Below are positions 8,910 through 17,900 of a DNA stretch of 64,000 nt, piece after piece. The DNA comes from Catellatospora citrea. GTDB lineage: Bacteria > Actinomycetota > Actinomycetes > Mycobacteriales > Micromonosporaceae. Below the pieces are notes generated by a model, which searched no databases, had not been told where the DNA came from, and saw only the letters and a program-made list of their open reading frames with translations. The stretch's first letter is position 1; each line of letters begins with the position of its first letter. The stretch covers positions 8,742,001 to 8,806,000 of the forward strand of contig NZ_RAPR01000001.1 in the NCBI RefSeq assembly GCF_003610235.1, given 5' to 3'. The position numbers and the translations under genes were made by a program.

Positions 8910-10277
8910 TTACAACAGCCGGGCCAGCGCCGCCACCGCCGCCGACAGCTCGTCGGGGGACCGGGCGGCGTAACCGAGCACCAGGCCGGGCGGGCCGGTC
9001 GTGCCCAGGCGCAGGTCGGACAGGGCCAGCGGGCCCAGCCCGGCGGCGCGGGCCCGGGCGGCCAGCGCCCGGTCGTCGACCCCGGCCGGCAGCTCGGCCA
9101 CCAGGTGCAGACCCGCGGCGATACCGGAGACGCGGACCTGCGGCAGGTGCCGTCGCAGCGCCTCGACCAGCGCGTCGCGCCGGGTGCGCTGGGCCCGGCG
9201 GGCGCGCCGCAGGTGCCGGTCGTAACCGCCGCTCGCGAGGAGTTCGGCGAAGGCGAGCTGTTCCAGGGCCGAGCCGCCCATGTCGGCATCGCACTTGGCC
9301 TGGCGCACCGCGCCCAGCCAGGCGGGCGGCGGGACCAGCCAGCCGCGCCGCAGGCCCGGCGCCAGCGCCTTGCTGGCCGAGCCGACCAGCGCGACCACGT
9401 CCGGGGCGAGCCCCTGCAGGCAGCCGACCGGCTCCCGGTCGTACCGGAACTCGGCGTCGTAGTCGTCCTCGATGACCAGCCCGCCGGTGCGCCGAGCCCA
9501 GGCGATGAGCTCCGCGCGGCGGTCCGGCGCCAGCACCGCGCCGACCGGGAACTGATGCGCGGGCGTCACGAACACCGCTCGCACGGCGCCCAGCGCCGAC
9601 ACGACCAGCCCGCGGTCGTCCACGGGCACCGGCCGCAGGCGCAGCCCGTGCGCGAGCAGGTGGTCGCGGATGCCCGCGCTGCCCGGATCCTCGACGCCGA
9701 CCTCGACCATGCCGCGTGCCGCCAGCACCCGGCCCAGCAGGCTCAGCGCCTGGGCCGCGCCCGTGGTGACCACGACCGCGTCCGCGCCCGCCCGGGCCGC
9801 GCGGACCCGGCCCAGATAGCTCGCCAGCTCGGCGCGCAGCCGGGGCACGCCGGCCGGGTCGGTGTAGTCCAGGTCGGTGTCCAGGGCCGAGGACAGGGCC
9901 CGCTCGTACGCCCGCCGCCACGCCGCCCGCGGGAACATGCCCAGGTCGGGCACACCGGGCCGCAGGGGTGCGACCCCGGCCGGCGCGGGCGCGGGCGACG
10001 GATGCCCATGGTCGGCGACCTCGGCGGCCTCGGGCGCGACGACGGTGCCGGAGCCGCGCCGGCTCACCAGCCGCCCCTCGGCCACCAACTGCTCGTAGGC
10101 GCTCACCACCAGCCCGCGGGACACGCCGAGGTCGGCGGCGAGGTCCCGGCTGGACGGCAGCCGGGCGCCCGGCGGGATGCGCCGCCCGGCGATGGCCTCC
10201 CGCAGCGCCCCGGTCAGCCGCTCGCCGACACCCGGGCGAGCCCGGTCCAGGTCGACCAGCGCTTCGCGTACCGCCAA
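8910..10277 (-). CDS. MocR-family regulator (GntR helix-turn-helix plus aminotransferase fold)
   Basis: A 455-residue MocR/PdxR-type regulator. The N-terminal winged helix (about 10-80) carries LPSSRDLAADLGVSRGLV. From about 105 an aminotransferase class I fold follows, with VLVIEDDYD-like EDDYDAEFRYD and the PLP-lysine motif GSASKALAPGLRRGW near residue 300. These proteins use PLP or an amino-compound ligand to control adjacent metabolic or transport genes. The TTG start at 10277 is chosen because AGAGGA lies five bases upstream. It is divergent from the EamA transporter at 10345, its most likely target, and it may also repress itself. Confidence 0.92.
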   Translation of the reverse strand: MAVREALVDLDRARPGVGERLTGALREAIAGRRIPPGARLPSSRDLAADLGVSRGLVVSAYEQLVAEGRLVSRRGSGTVVAPEAAEVADHGHPSPAPAPAGVAPLRPGVPDLGMFPRAAWRRAYERALSSALDTDLDYTDPAGVPRLRAELASYLGRVRAARAGADAVVVTTGAAQALSLLGRVLAARGMVEVGVEDPGSAGIRDHLLAHGLRLRPVPVDDRGLVVSALGAVRAVFVTPAHQFPVGAVLAPDRRAELIAWARRTGGLVIEDDYDAEFRYDREPVGCLQGLAPDVVALVGSASKALAPGLRRGWLVPPPAWLGAVRQAKCDADMGGSALEQLAFAELLASGGYDRHLRRARRAQRTRRDALVEALRRHLPQVRVSGIAAGLHLVAELPAGVDDRALAARARAAGLGPLALSDLRLGTTGPPGLVLGYAARSPDELSAAVAALARLL

Positions 10278-10344
10278 TTGGTCCTCTATTCCTTGCGGAG
10301 AGTGGCCCTGTCTGGGATACCACTGTCGACCATAGCGTCAGGAC

Positions 10345-11403
10345 GTGAACCGTGACAGCCTCGCCGGAGCCGCCCTGTGCACCTTCGGCATGATCATCCT
10401 CGGCGGCTCGTTCAGCCTGAGCCGGCTGCTGCTCGACTACCCGATGCTCACCGGCCAGACCATGCGGTACGCGCTGGCCGCCGCCCTGCTGGCCGCGCTG
10501 CTGCGACTGTCTCCGCGGCTGCGTGGCCGGGCCGGGCGACCCGGCCGCCGCGACCTGCTGGTGCTGGCCGGCGTCGCGCTGTTCGGCCTGGCGCTGTTCA
10601 ACGCGCTGCTGCTGACCGCCCTGGAGCACGCCGACCCGGCCGTCGTCGGCACCGTCGTCGGGGCCGCGCCGCTCGGCCTCGCCCTCACCGGCCCGCTGCT
10701 GCGCCGCGAGCGCCCCGCCGCCCGGCTGGTCGCCGCCGCGCTGATCGTCGTCGGCGGCACCGCCCTGGTCCACGGCACCGGCGCGGCGGACACCGTCGGC
10801 ACCCTCGCGGCGCTGGGCACGCTCGTCTGCGAGGTGATGTTCTCGCTGCTCGCCGCGCAGGTGCTGCCCCGGCTCGGCGCCGTGCGGGTGTCGGCCTGGA
10901 GCTGCGCCCTGGCGGTGCCGATGCTGGCCGTCACGGCCCTGGTCACCGGGGAGGCGGGCCGGCTGCGGCCGCCTGACGCGACCGAGACGCTGACGCTGCT
11001 CTACCTGGCCGTGATGATGACCGTGGTCGCGTTCCTGGCCTGGTTCACCGGGCTGGGCAAGCTCGGCGTCGAACGGGCGGGCATGTTCACCGGCGTGGTC
11101 CCCGCCGCCACCCTCGTCGCCGCGTCCCTGCAGGACCGTGCCCTGCCCGACCTCAGCCAGGTGCTCGGCGTGCTGGTCGTCGCAGGCGGCCTGGTCCTCG
11201 GCGCAACGGCGACGCCCGCCGTTCAGGACCCTGCGACCGAGCGACACGAACCGGCCGAGCCGCACTTCCCGACCGCACCGGACCGCTCGGCGGCGCGGCC
11301 TGGACCGGATAAGCCCACGGGCGGCTCGGTCCAGCCCGATCTGGCGGCCGCGGGCTGGCGGGGGTTCCCGCCCGGAGCGGGCTCGGAATCTGGATCTAGA
11401 TGA
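10345..11403 (+). CDS. EamA/DMT-family exporter
   Basis: A 352-residue inner-membrane protein with about ten transmembrane helices in two EamA repeats, plus a polar C-terminal tail from about 295. Family members export amino acids, metabolites or drugs. MocR plus EamA divergent pairs are common in actinobacteria, and the regulator usually senses the exported class of compound. The start is GTG at 10345, 67 bases from the MocR start, so the promoters overlap. The TGA stop is embedded in the left arm of a hairpin, and the last codons (SESGSR) are written by that hairpin and its flank. Confidence 0.88.
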   Translation: MNRDSLAGAALCTFGMIILGGSFSLSRLLLDYPMLTGQTMRYALAAALLAALLRLSPRLRGRAGRPGRRDLLVLAGVALFGLALFNALLLTALEHADPAVVGTVVGAAPLGLALTGPLLRRERPAARLVAAALIVVGGTALVHGTGAADTVGTLAALGTLVCEVMFSLLAAQVLPRLGAVRVSAWSCALAVPMLAVTALVTGEAGRLRPPDATETLTLLYLAVMMTVVAFLAWFTGLGKLGVERAGMFTGVVPAATLVAASLQDRALPDLSQVLGVLVVAGGLVLGATATPAVQDPATERHEPAEPHFPTAPDRSAARPGPDKPTGGSVQPDLAAAGWRGFPPGAGSESGSR

Positions 11404-11440
11404 GTTGTGGTCGCTGGAGAGACCACAACTCATCTAGATC
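11393..11440. terminator. 20-bp perfect palindromic hairpin between convergent genes
   Basis: Arms at 11393-11412 and 11421-11440 are exact reverse complements (20 bp), with the 8-base loop GCTGGAGA. The arm starts GATCTAGATGAG and is much richer in A/T than its surroundings. It separates the rightward EamA gene, whose stop codon it contains, from the leftward cupredoxin gene ending at 11448, so it can terminate both. Confidence 0.75.
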
Positions 11441-11447
11441 TATGGGG

Positions 11448-11981
11448 TCACCGGATCTGGAGGGTGCCGCGCATGCCGGAGGTGCCGTGGTACAGGCAGG
11501 GCATGGGGTACGTGCCGGGTTGGGTGATCTCGACGGTGACGGTGTCGGTGGCCGAGCCGTTGATGTTGCCGGTGCCCGTGGCGGCCGGGATGCGCAGCGC
11601 GATGTCGTGCGGGGTCAGGCCGACGTTGCGGAACGTCAGCTCGATCCGGCCCGGCCGCGCCGCCACCACCTGCGGGGTCAGCCGCAGCTCGTCGTCGACG
11701 GTGATCTCGATGCGCTGCACGCCATCGGACCCCTGGACCGCCTGCACCGCGGCAGGGGCGGTGGCGGCGGCGGGCGGCGTGGCCGCGCCCTCGGCGTCGG
11801 GCCCGCCCTCCAGGCCCCACAGCGCACACCCCGACACGGCGAACGCCGACACGATCGCGACGGCGACCGCCGGCAGGCGGGGGAGCGTCCTCAGGCGCGT
11901 CGTCGTCGAGCGGTCCGGCGTGGTCGGTGCGGTGAGGCGCAACCGCTCGGTCAGCCGCAGCAGGCCGGTCGGGGGTGTCAT
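11448..11981 (-). CDS. Membrane-anchored cupredoxin-domain protein
   Basis: A 177-residue protein. An N-terminal cytoplasmic tail of about 35 residues leads into a hydrophobic segment (VAVAIVSAFAVSGCALWG) with a cysteine that may serve as a lipobox. The exported part is a plastocyanin-like fold: HDIAL for the first copper histidine and PCLYHGTSGM for the Cys-His-Met end of a type 1 copper site. The ATG overlaps the stop of the DyP gene (ATGA), so translation is coupled. Cupredoxin plus DyP recalls EfeO/EfeB iron-uptake partners, but no permease gene is present. A role in copper or iron oxidation at the cell surface is inference. Confidence 0.82.
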   Translation of the reverse strand: MTPPTGLLRLTERLRLTAPTTPDRSTTTRLRTLPRLPAVAVAIVSAFAVSGCALWGLEGGPDAEGAATPPAAATAPAAVQAVQGSDGVQRIEITVDDELRLTPQVVAARPGRIELTFRNVGLTPHDIALRIPAATGTGNINGSATDTVTVEITQPGTYPMPCLYHGTSGMRGTLQIR

Positions 11982-14443
11982 GCCGGATCCTCTCCGAAAA
12001 GGTCCTGGCCGAGGTGGCCGCCGGGCGTGACGCCATGCGGCATCGCGAACAGGGCACTCGTCTCGTGCCTGGTGAAGCGGTTGAGCGCGTCGGCGGCGGC
12101 CAGGCGCTGCTGGACGGGGACGAAACCGCGCCGCGGGTCGGCCTGCCAAGCCAGGAAGATCAGCCCGGCAGCGTCGCCCTCGCTGTACGAGTAGCCGCGC
12201 CGCAGCATCGCCGCGCCGTTGTTGAACGCGGGCGTGGCCAGGCGGATGTGCGCGTCGGCGGGGATGGTCAGCGTGCCGTCGGCGGCCGTCGTGCCGAAGT
12301 TCGCCGGGGTGCGCTCCTGCCCGCCGCTCAGCGGCGCACCGGAGTCCTTCCGCCGGCCGATGACCCGTTCCTGCACCTCGCGCGGCTGGTCGTCCCAGTC
12401 GTCGAGCAGCATCCGGATGCGCCGTACGACCAGCACGGATCCGCCGCGCAGCCAGGACGGGGCGGCCGGGTCGGTGACGTACACCTTCGCGGTGAAGTCC
12501 TCGTCGGAGGGCTGCGGGTTGTTGGTCCCGTCGAGCTGCCCCATCAGGTTGCGGCCGGTGGCGGTGGTAGGGGTGACGCCGGGGCTGTTGTTGAACCCGT
12601 CGAGCTGCCAGCGCACCCGGGCCTGCGGGGCGGCCAGGCGGGTCAGCGCGCGGGCGGCCCGGAACGCGACGAGCGCGTCGTCGGCGTGTACGAGCAGGCA
12701 CAGGTCGCCGTCGCTGTGCGCCGGGTCCAGCTGCTCGCCGGGGAACGCGGGCAGGGGTGTGAGTTCGGCAGGTCTGGCGGAGGCGGGCAGCCCCGCCTTG
12801 CCGAACAGGCTCGGCCCGAATCCGACGGTGACCGTCAGCGACGACGGACCAGATCCGGTGACCACGTCGTCGCCGCTGTCGCCCAAGGGCAGGCCCTGGC
12901 TGAGCTGCGCGGCGGCCTGGGTCCAGCGGCGCAGCAGGCTCTGCAGGCCGGCCCGGTCGACGCCGTCGGCCAGGTCGAACGCGACGATCCGCAGGCTGGC
13001 CTGCGGGCGGGCCGGGGTGGTGATGCCCGCCTGCCGCTCGCCGTGGAACGCGATCCGGGTCGCGCCGACGCCCGACAGCGGCTCCGCCGCAGGGCCGCTC
13101 GTCGGCACGGCTGGTTCGCCGGGTGTGCCCGCGGCGATGCCGCCCGCCGCGCCGAGGATCGCCCCGACCCCACCCGCGGCCAGAGTTCCGGCGAAGCCAC
13201 GGCGGCCCACGGTGGCGGCCCCGGCCTGGTCGGGTTCCGTCGCGTCGTCAGGCGCGTGGGCTCCCACCGCACGCGCGGCACGGGCACCGAGCACCACCGG
13301 GCGGACCTCGCCATCGATGGCCGGGTCGTCGGACTCCACCGCGGCAACCGGTGCGGCTGAGTCCGGAGCTGTCCGATGGGACGCGGGCTTGAAACGTCGC
13401 CACAGCAGGGGGCCCGCCAGCAGCAGGCCCGCGCCGAGGCCGACGACCACGGCCACGCCCGCTCGGTTCAGGTCGGCGGGCAGCGCCGACGGGGCGGAGG
13501 AGCGCCACCACACCGGCGCGTCGTCGAGCGCCATCATCGAGGACAGCAGCCCGCCGACGCCCATCGCCACGAACCCGAGGAACGTCGCCCGCTTGGCGAT
13601 CAGGACCGCCGCGACCAGGCCGAACGGCCAGATGAGCAGGCCGGTCATGCCGTCGCCGAGGAATGCGCTGACGCGCTCGGGCACGTTGCCCGCGGTGACC
13701 AGGGCGATGCCGGCGGCGTGCAGCACGTCCGCGGCGATCAGCGCCCCGAGCGCGGCGGCGATCAGCGCGTGCGCCCGGCGGGTGAACACCGCGCCGACGA
13801 CGAGCAGGGCCGCGGTGGCGGTGAGCAGGTACCAGGGGGTGGGGGAGGGGCCGGGGACCCAGTCGAGGGAGCCGGTCGCGGACAGGACCGTGCCGCCGTA
13901 GTCGAGGTCGACGTGCCAATCGGAGACCCGGTGCGCGGCCGTCGGGGCGGCGGCGACGGCGGTGGGCAGGGTGCTGAGCATCCAGTGGATGCGGTGGTCG
14001 TGCCAGCGGTGCACGGTCTCGTCGGAGATCTTGCGCCAGCGCGGCGGGGCGGCCGGGTCGGCGCCGGCGGGCACGGTCGTGCTGGCGAACCGGTCGGTGT
14101 TGAGGTAGGTGGCGGGCGAGCTGTCGTTGAGCCAGACCCCGTCGGGGCCGATCCGGGCGTACGGCTCGTCGCTGTAGCCGCGTACCACGACTTCGCGGGC
14201 GGTGGTGTTGCGCAGTTCGAGGCGGGAGCCGTTCTCGACGACGGCCAGGCTGACGCCCGGCACGGCCGGCGACAGCGCGGACAGCGTGGTGGTGAAGTTG
14301 GTCGCGCCGACCCCGCCGACCTCGTGCGCCCAGGCCGCGCCCGACGGCAGCACCGCCGCCGCCAGTCCCGCGACCACGGCGAGCAGCCAGTGCCGCGCAC
14401 GACGCGTCGCCTTCACCGAGATGTCCACAATCCTCCCCATCAC
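11978..14443 (-). CDS. DyP-type heme peroxidase fused to a five-helix membrane protein
   Basis: An 821-residue fusion. Residues 1-39 are a signal peptide (cleavage near AWA-HE). Residues 40-200 form an extracytoplasmic beta-rich domain rich in His and Trp. Five transmembrane helices lie at about 204-221, 226-249, 264-283, 286-305 and 328-348. A cytoplasmic linker then carries a twin-arginine motif (GRRGFAG, Arg414-415) before a sixth hydrophobic stretch (416-439). Residues 455-821 are a DyP peroxidase with GQLDG (635-639) and the likely heme-ligand His732 in AHIRLATP. The layout implies that the heme domain is outside the membrane. The first codons are uncertain: GGGGAGG precedes GTG at 14428, while ATG 14440 and GTG 14443 lack good sites. 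Confidence 0.85.
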   Translation of the reverse strand: MMGRIVDISVKATRRARHWLLAVVAGLAAAVLPSGAAWAHEVGGVGATNFTTTLSALSPAVPGVSLAVVENGSRLELRNTTAREVVVRGYSDEPYARIGPDGVWLNDSSPATYLNTDRFASTTVPAGADPAAPPRWRKISDETVHRWHDHRIHWMLSTLPTAVAAAPTAAHRVSDWHVDLDYGGTVLSATGSLDWVPGPSPTPWYLLTATAALLVVGAVFTRRAHALIAAALGALIAADVLHAAGIALVTAGNVPERVSAFLGDGMTGLLIWPFGLVAAVLIAKRATFLGFVAMGVGGLLSSMMALDDAPVWWRSSAPSALPADLNRAGVAVVVGLGAGLLLAGPLLWRRFKPASHRTAPDSAAPVAAVESDDPAIDGEVRPVVLGARAARAVGAHAPDDATEPDQAGAATVGRRGFAGTLAAGGVGAILGAAGGIAAGTPGEPAVPTSGPAAEPLSGVGATRIAFHGERQAGITTPARPQASLRIVAFDLADGVDRAGLQSLLRRWTQAAAQLSQGLPLGDSGDDVVTGSGPSSLTVTVGFGPSLFGKAGLPASARPAELTPLPAFPGEQLDPAHSDGDLCLLVHADDALVAFRAARALTRLAAPQARVRWQLDGFNNSPGVTPTTATGRNLMGQLDGTNNPQPSDEDFTAKVYVTDPAAPSWLRGGSVLVVRRIRMLLDDWDDQPREVQERVIGRRKDSGAPLSGGQERTPANFGTTAADGTLTIPADAHIRLATPAFNNGAAMLRRGYSYSEGDAAGLIFLAWQADPRRGFVPVQQRLAAADALNRFTRHETSALFAMPHGVTPGGHLGQDLFGEDPA

Positions 14444-14626
14444 CGCACCGTCGCCGAGCCTGGCCGGCGGCGCACCAGCACCGCCGAGCCTTGGCGGCTC
14501 GGTCAGCGTTGGTCGGCGGTCGGTGGCGTGCAGTTCCCGGGTGTGCCCGACTTCTCGGCATCGGCCTCGGGCGATGCCTGCGCCCGGCAGGTTCCGCGAA
14601 GCGTGGTGGCAGGTGAGAAGGGCTGG

Positions 14627-16249
14627 TCAGGCGACCCGGTGGGTCGCGGCGGCCAGCGCCGTCACCAGGCCGCGCAGGGCCGGCCAGGTCCAGCGGCCCA
14701 TCAGGCTGATCTGCAGCCAGTTGCGGTCGCGTAGGTAGCCGCTCTGGTACGCGAGCAGGTAGCCCGCCTGCTCCAGCTCCGCCCCGACCACCGCGGCCGG
14801 GAGCGCGGCGGGCAGCGCGATCGTGACGATGCCGGGAGCGGCCTCCGCGCGCGAGGCCACCACGGCGAGTCCGAGGCGGCGCAGCCGGGCGTCCAGCCAC
14901 GTCGCGGCCCGGGCCAGCCGGGCGTACCGGTCCGGCCAGTCGGTGATGGAAAGCGCCGTGTCCAGTGCCGCGACCAGGTTCGAGGACTGGGTGTACGCGA
15001 TCCCGCCGGCCTCGGCGTAGCAGCCCAGGTCGAGGTAGCGGGGGATCCGTCCGGGCGACGACCGGGGCAGCTCCTGCAGGAACACCATCGACAGCCCGGG
15101 GTAGCCGCCGAGCGCCTTGCCACTGGTGCCGGTGGCCAGGTACGCCCCCGACAGGTTCACCGGCAGCGTGCCGACCGAGCTGATCGCGTCCACGCACAGC
15201 CGCACCCCGGCGGCCGCGCACAGCCGGGTCAGCCGGGGCAGGTCGACCAGCTGCCCGGTGGAGGTCTCGCAGTGCACCGTCCACAGCCACCCGCCCGTGG
15301 GCAGCTCGGCGACGGCCCGTTCGATCGCGGGCCAGGGCAGCGGCGCTCCCCACGGCCCGGCCAGCACCTCGTGGTCCAGGCCGGTCCGGGCGGCGTGGTC
15401 GGCCAGCCGCTCGCCGAACTCGCCGTACGCCAGCACGACGCCGGGACGGCCGAGCAGCCGCAGCTGGGCGGCGACGGCGTCGTTGGCGACGGTGCCGGAG
15501 CCGAGCAGCAGCTGCGCGTGCCGGGTGTGCACGAACGCGGCCAGGCGGCGGTGCAGCGCGTCCACGACCGCCTGGTGCTCGGGCGAGCGGTGGTAGGCGG
15601 GCGGGCGGCCGAACGCGGCGGCGACCTCGGGCGCGACCGACACCGGCCCCGGCAGCAGATTCTCCGGCAGCCCGACTGCCGCGGCGCGCTCGGTGACGAC
15701 CTCGCCCTTGCCGGACAGGCCGGCCCAGGTCTGCCGGCGGCCGTCCTCGATGGTCAGGTACATCGGCTGGAACTGCGCGCCCGGCTCCCCGGTGAGCGGG
15801 CCGAACGGGACGCAGCCCATGCGCCGGTACATCTCCAGCGCGCGGGTGGTGCCCGACAGCACGGCCAGGTCGCAGCCGCGGGCCGCGAAGTGCTCGGCGA
15901 TCATGGCCAGCAGCCGGGGCAGGATCGTGCCCCGGCGGTAGCGCGGGTCGACGGCCAGCAGCCGCACCTCCACCGGTTTGCGCCCCGGGGGCAGGTGCCG
16001 GTCCAGTCCGGACAGCTTGCCGTCCAGCGAGAACGGCCGCGCGGTGCGCCCGCAGACCATCCCGACCACCTCGTCGCCGTCCAGGCAGACGGCGTACGTG
16101 TTCTCCGCGTGGAACCGGTCCACCAGCAAGCCCTGCGGGTTGGCCGCGTGCTGCGGGATCTCCCCGGCGAACGTGCGGTGGTTGAGCCGGTGGATGCCCC
16201 GCTCCTCGGCCACGGAATCGGCGATCTTGTATGTCAGGGCGTCCGGCAT
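14627..16249 (-). CDS. GNAT acetyltransferase / class V aminotransferase fusion
   Basis: A 540-residue two-domain protein. Residues 1-185 are a GNAT N-acyltransferase (LLAVDPRYRRGTILPRLL is the acetyl-CoA loop region; GTTRALEMYRRMGCVPFG the C-terminal strand). Residues 190-540 are a class V aminotransferase with the PLP lysine in GTSGKALGGYPG near 377 and an aspartate in CVDAISS. The second half resembles 2-aminoethylphosphonate or serine-glyoxylate type transaminases. The two activities probably act in sequence on one amino compound, which is inference. The ATG at 16249 is clear. It is divergent from the spermidine-synthase-like gene, with 111 bases between. Confidence 0.85.
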   Translation of the reverse strand: MPDALTYKIADSVAEERGIHRLNHRTFAGEIPQHAANPQGLLVDRFHAENTYAVCLDGDEVVGMVCGRTARPFSLDGKLSGLDRHLPPGRKPVEVRLLAVDPRYRRGTILPRLLAMIAEHFAARGCDLAVLSGTTRALEMYRRMGCVPFGPLTGEPGAQFQPMYLTIEDGRRQTWAGLSGKGEVVTERAAAVGLPENLLPGPVSVAPEVAAAFGRPPAYHRSPEHQAVVDALHRRLAAFVHTRHAQLLLGSGTVANDAVAAQLRLLGRPGVVLAYGEFGERLADHAARTGLDHEVLAGPWGAPLPWPAIERAVAELPTGGWLWTVHCETSTGQLVDLPRLTRLCAAAGVRLCVDAISSVGTLPVNLSGAYLATGTSGKALGGYPGLSMVFLQELPRSSPGRIPRYLDLGCYAEAGGIAYTQSSNLVAALDTALSITDWPDRYARLARAATWLDARLRRLGLAVVASRAEAAPGIVTIALPAALPAAVVGAELEQAGYLLAYQSGYLRDRNWLQISLMGRWTWPALRGLVTALAAATHRVA

Positions 16250-16360
16250 CCGGGCAGGATACCGCCCGCGGAGCTCCTTTCGGGAGACTCGGACGTACCG
16301 AACCGAGCGCCCGCCGACGGCGTCACCGGATGTCTCCGAGCTGCCCGTATCATCACGACG

Positions 16361-17881
16361 GTGACCGACATCGTTACCCCGACCCGCCTCCCGGACCGGC
16401 TCGCCATGGTCCTGGTCTTCTTCGCCAGCGGAGTCGTGCTGGTGCTGGAGACCGTGTCACTGCGCCTCGTCGCGCCCTATCTCGGGCTCAGCCTCCAGGT
16501 GACCAGCGCCGTCATCGGCGTCTCGCTGGGCGCGATCGCGTACGGCGCCTGGCTGGGCGGCTGGCACGCCGACCGCCGCGACCCGCGGCGCGTGCTGGCC
16601 CCGCTGCTGGGCCTGTCGGCGCTGGCCGTGGCGGGCACCCTGCCGGTGGTCCGCTGGCTCGGCGAGGCACTGCGGGGCACCTCGGTCGGCGTGGTGCTCG
16701 CGATGACCGCGGTGACCGCGTTCGTGCCGATCATGCTGCTGTCCGCGGTGCCGCCCATGGTGGTCAAGCTCCAGCTCGGCAGCCTGGCGCAGACCGGGCA
16801 GGTGGTCGGGCGGCTGTCCGGGGTGGGCACCCTCGGCGCGGTGACGGCCACCCTGGTCACCGGGTTCATCCTGGTGGCGGCGCTGCCCACCAGCGTGATC
16901 ATGATCGCGGCGGCGGTGCTGCTCGCGCTGGCCGGGCTCGCGCTGGGGGCATACCTGCACCGCACCCGCGACCGGGCGGGCAAGGCGTCCGCCACGCACA
17001 CCCGGGTGGCCGTGGCGGCACTGCTGGCCGTCGGCACCGGCCTGTCGGTGCTCGCGCCCGACCCGTGCGACATCGAGACGGCGTATCACTGCGCACAGGT
17101 CACCGCGGACCCGCAGCGGCCGGGCGGCCGGGTGCTGTACCTCAACTCCGCCGAGCACTCCTACGTGGACCTGGACGACCCGTCCCGGCTGGAGTACGCG
17201 TACACCCAATGGATCGGCGTGGTCGCCGACCTCGCCGCGCCGACCGGCGCCGCGATCGACGCGGTGCACCTCGGCGGCGGCGGCTTCACGGTGCCGGGCT
17301 ATCTCGCCGCGACCCGGCCCGGCAGTCGCAGCACGGTGTTCGAGATCGACGGCGGGCTGGTCGACCTGGCCGAGCGCACGCTCGGCCTGCGTCCCGGCCC
17401 CGACCTGCGGGCCGTGGTCGGCGACGCCCGCATGCTGCTCGGCGACCTGCCCGACGCCTCCGCCGACCTGGTCGTCGGCGACGCGTTCGGCGACCTGTCG
17501 GTGCCGTGGCACCTCACCACCCGCGAGATGATGGCGCAGGTCCGCCGGGTGACCGGCGCGGACGGCGTGTTCGTGCAGAACGTCATCGACGGGCCGCCGA
17601 CCCGCTTCGTCCGCGCCGAGATGGCCACCGTCGCGGCGGTCTTCCCGCACGTGGCGCTGATCGCGCCGCGCGGCGCGCTCGACGGCCGCGAGGGGGCCAA
17701 CTTCCTCGTCGTCGCGTCGGCCCGTCCGCTGCCGCTGCAGGCGATCGCCGCCCGGCTGGCGATGCTGCCGGAGCCCGTCCCGATGATCTCCGGCAGCGAG
17801 CTGGCCGCGTTCACCGGCGACGCGGCCGTGCTCACCGACGACTACGCGCCGGTCGACCAGATGATGGTCCGCCTGTCCTGA
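16361..17881 (+). CDS. Polytopic membrane protein with spermidine-synthase-like domain
   Basis: A 506-residue fused protein. The N-terminal half has about eight membrane helices (VLVFFASGVVLVLETVSLR first). The C-terminal half, from about 260, has a Rossmann methyltransferase/polyamine-synthase fold: LGGGGFTVPGYL, an acidic residue in VFEIDGGLVD, and VVGDARMLL and LVVGDAFGD. Such actinobacterial fusions are usually annotated as fused MFS/spermidine synthase. Whether they make polyamines is unproven, and a canonical catalytic aspartate is not obvious. The GTG at 16361 matches the start of hydrophobic sequence; open frame further upstream is antisense to the GNAT fusion gene. Confidence 0.82.
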   Translation: MTDIVTPTRLPDRLAMVLVFFASGVVLVLETVSLRLVAPYLGLSLQVTSAVIGVSLGAIAYGAWLGGWHADRRDPRRVLAPLLGLSALAVAGTLPVVRWLGEALRGTSVGVVLAMTAVTAFVPIMLLSAVPPMVVKLQLGSLAQTGQVVGRLSGVGTLGAVTATLVTGFILVAALPTSVIMIAAAVLLALAGLALGAYLHRTRDRAGKASATHTRVAVAALLAVGTGLSVLAPDPCDIETAYHCAQVTADPQRPGGRVLYLNSAEHSYVDLDDPSRLEYAYTQWIGVVADLAAPTGAAIDAVHLGGGGFTVPGYLAATRPGSRSTVFEIDGGLVDLAERTLGLRPGPDLRAVVGDARMLLGDLPDASADLVVGDAFGDLSVPWHLTTREMMAQVRRVTGADGVFVQNVIDGPPTRFVRAEMATVAAVFPHVALIAPRGALDGREGANFLVVASARPLPLQAIAARLAMLPEPVPMISGSELAAFTGDAAVLTDDYAPVDQMMVRLS

Positions 17882-17900
17882 CGCGGCGCGACCCCGCTGC

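Noticed and set aside
8611..11433. A 940-codon open frame on the minus strand
   Set aside because: It runs through the methyltransferase and MocR genes in another frame and antisense to the EamA gene. Its sequence is low-complexity Arg/Gly/Ala, a by-product of high GC.
15272..16360. Long N-terminal extension of the spermidine-synthase-like gene
   Set aside because: The extension is antisense to the GNAT/aminotransferase gene and ends where a GTG and the first membrane helix begin at 16361.
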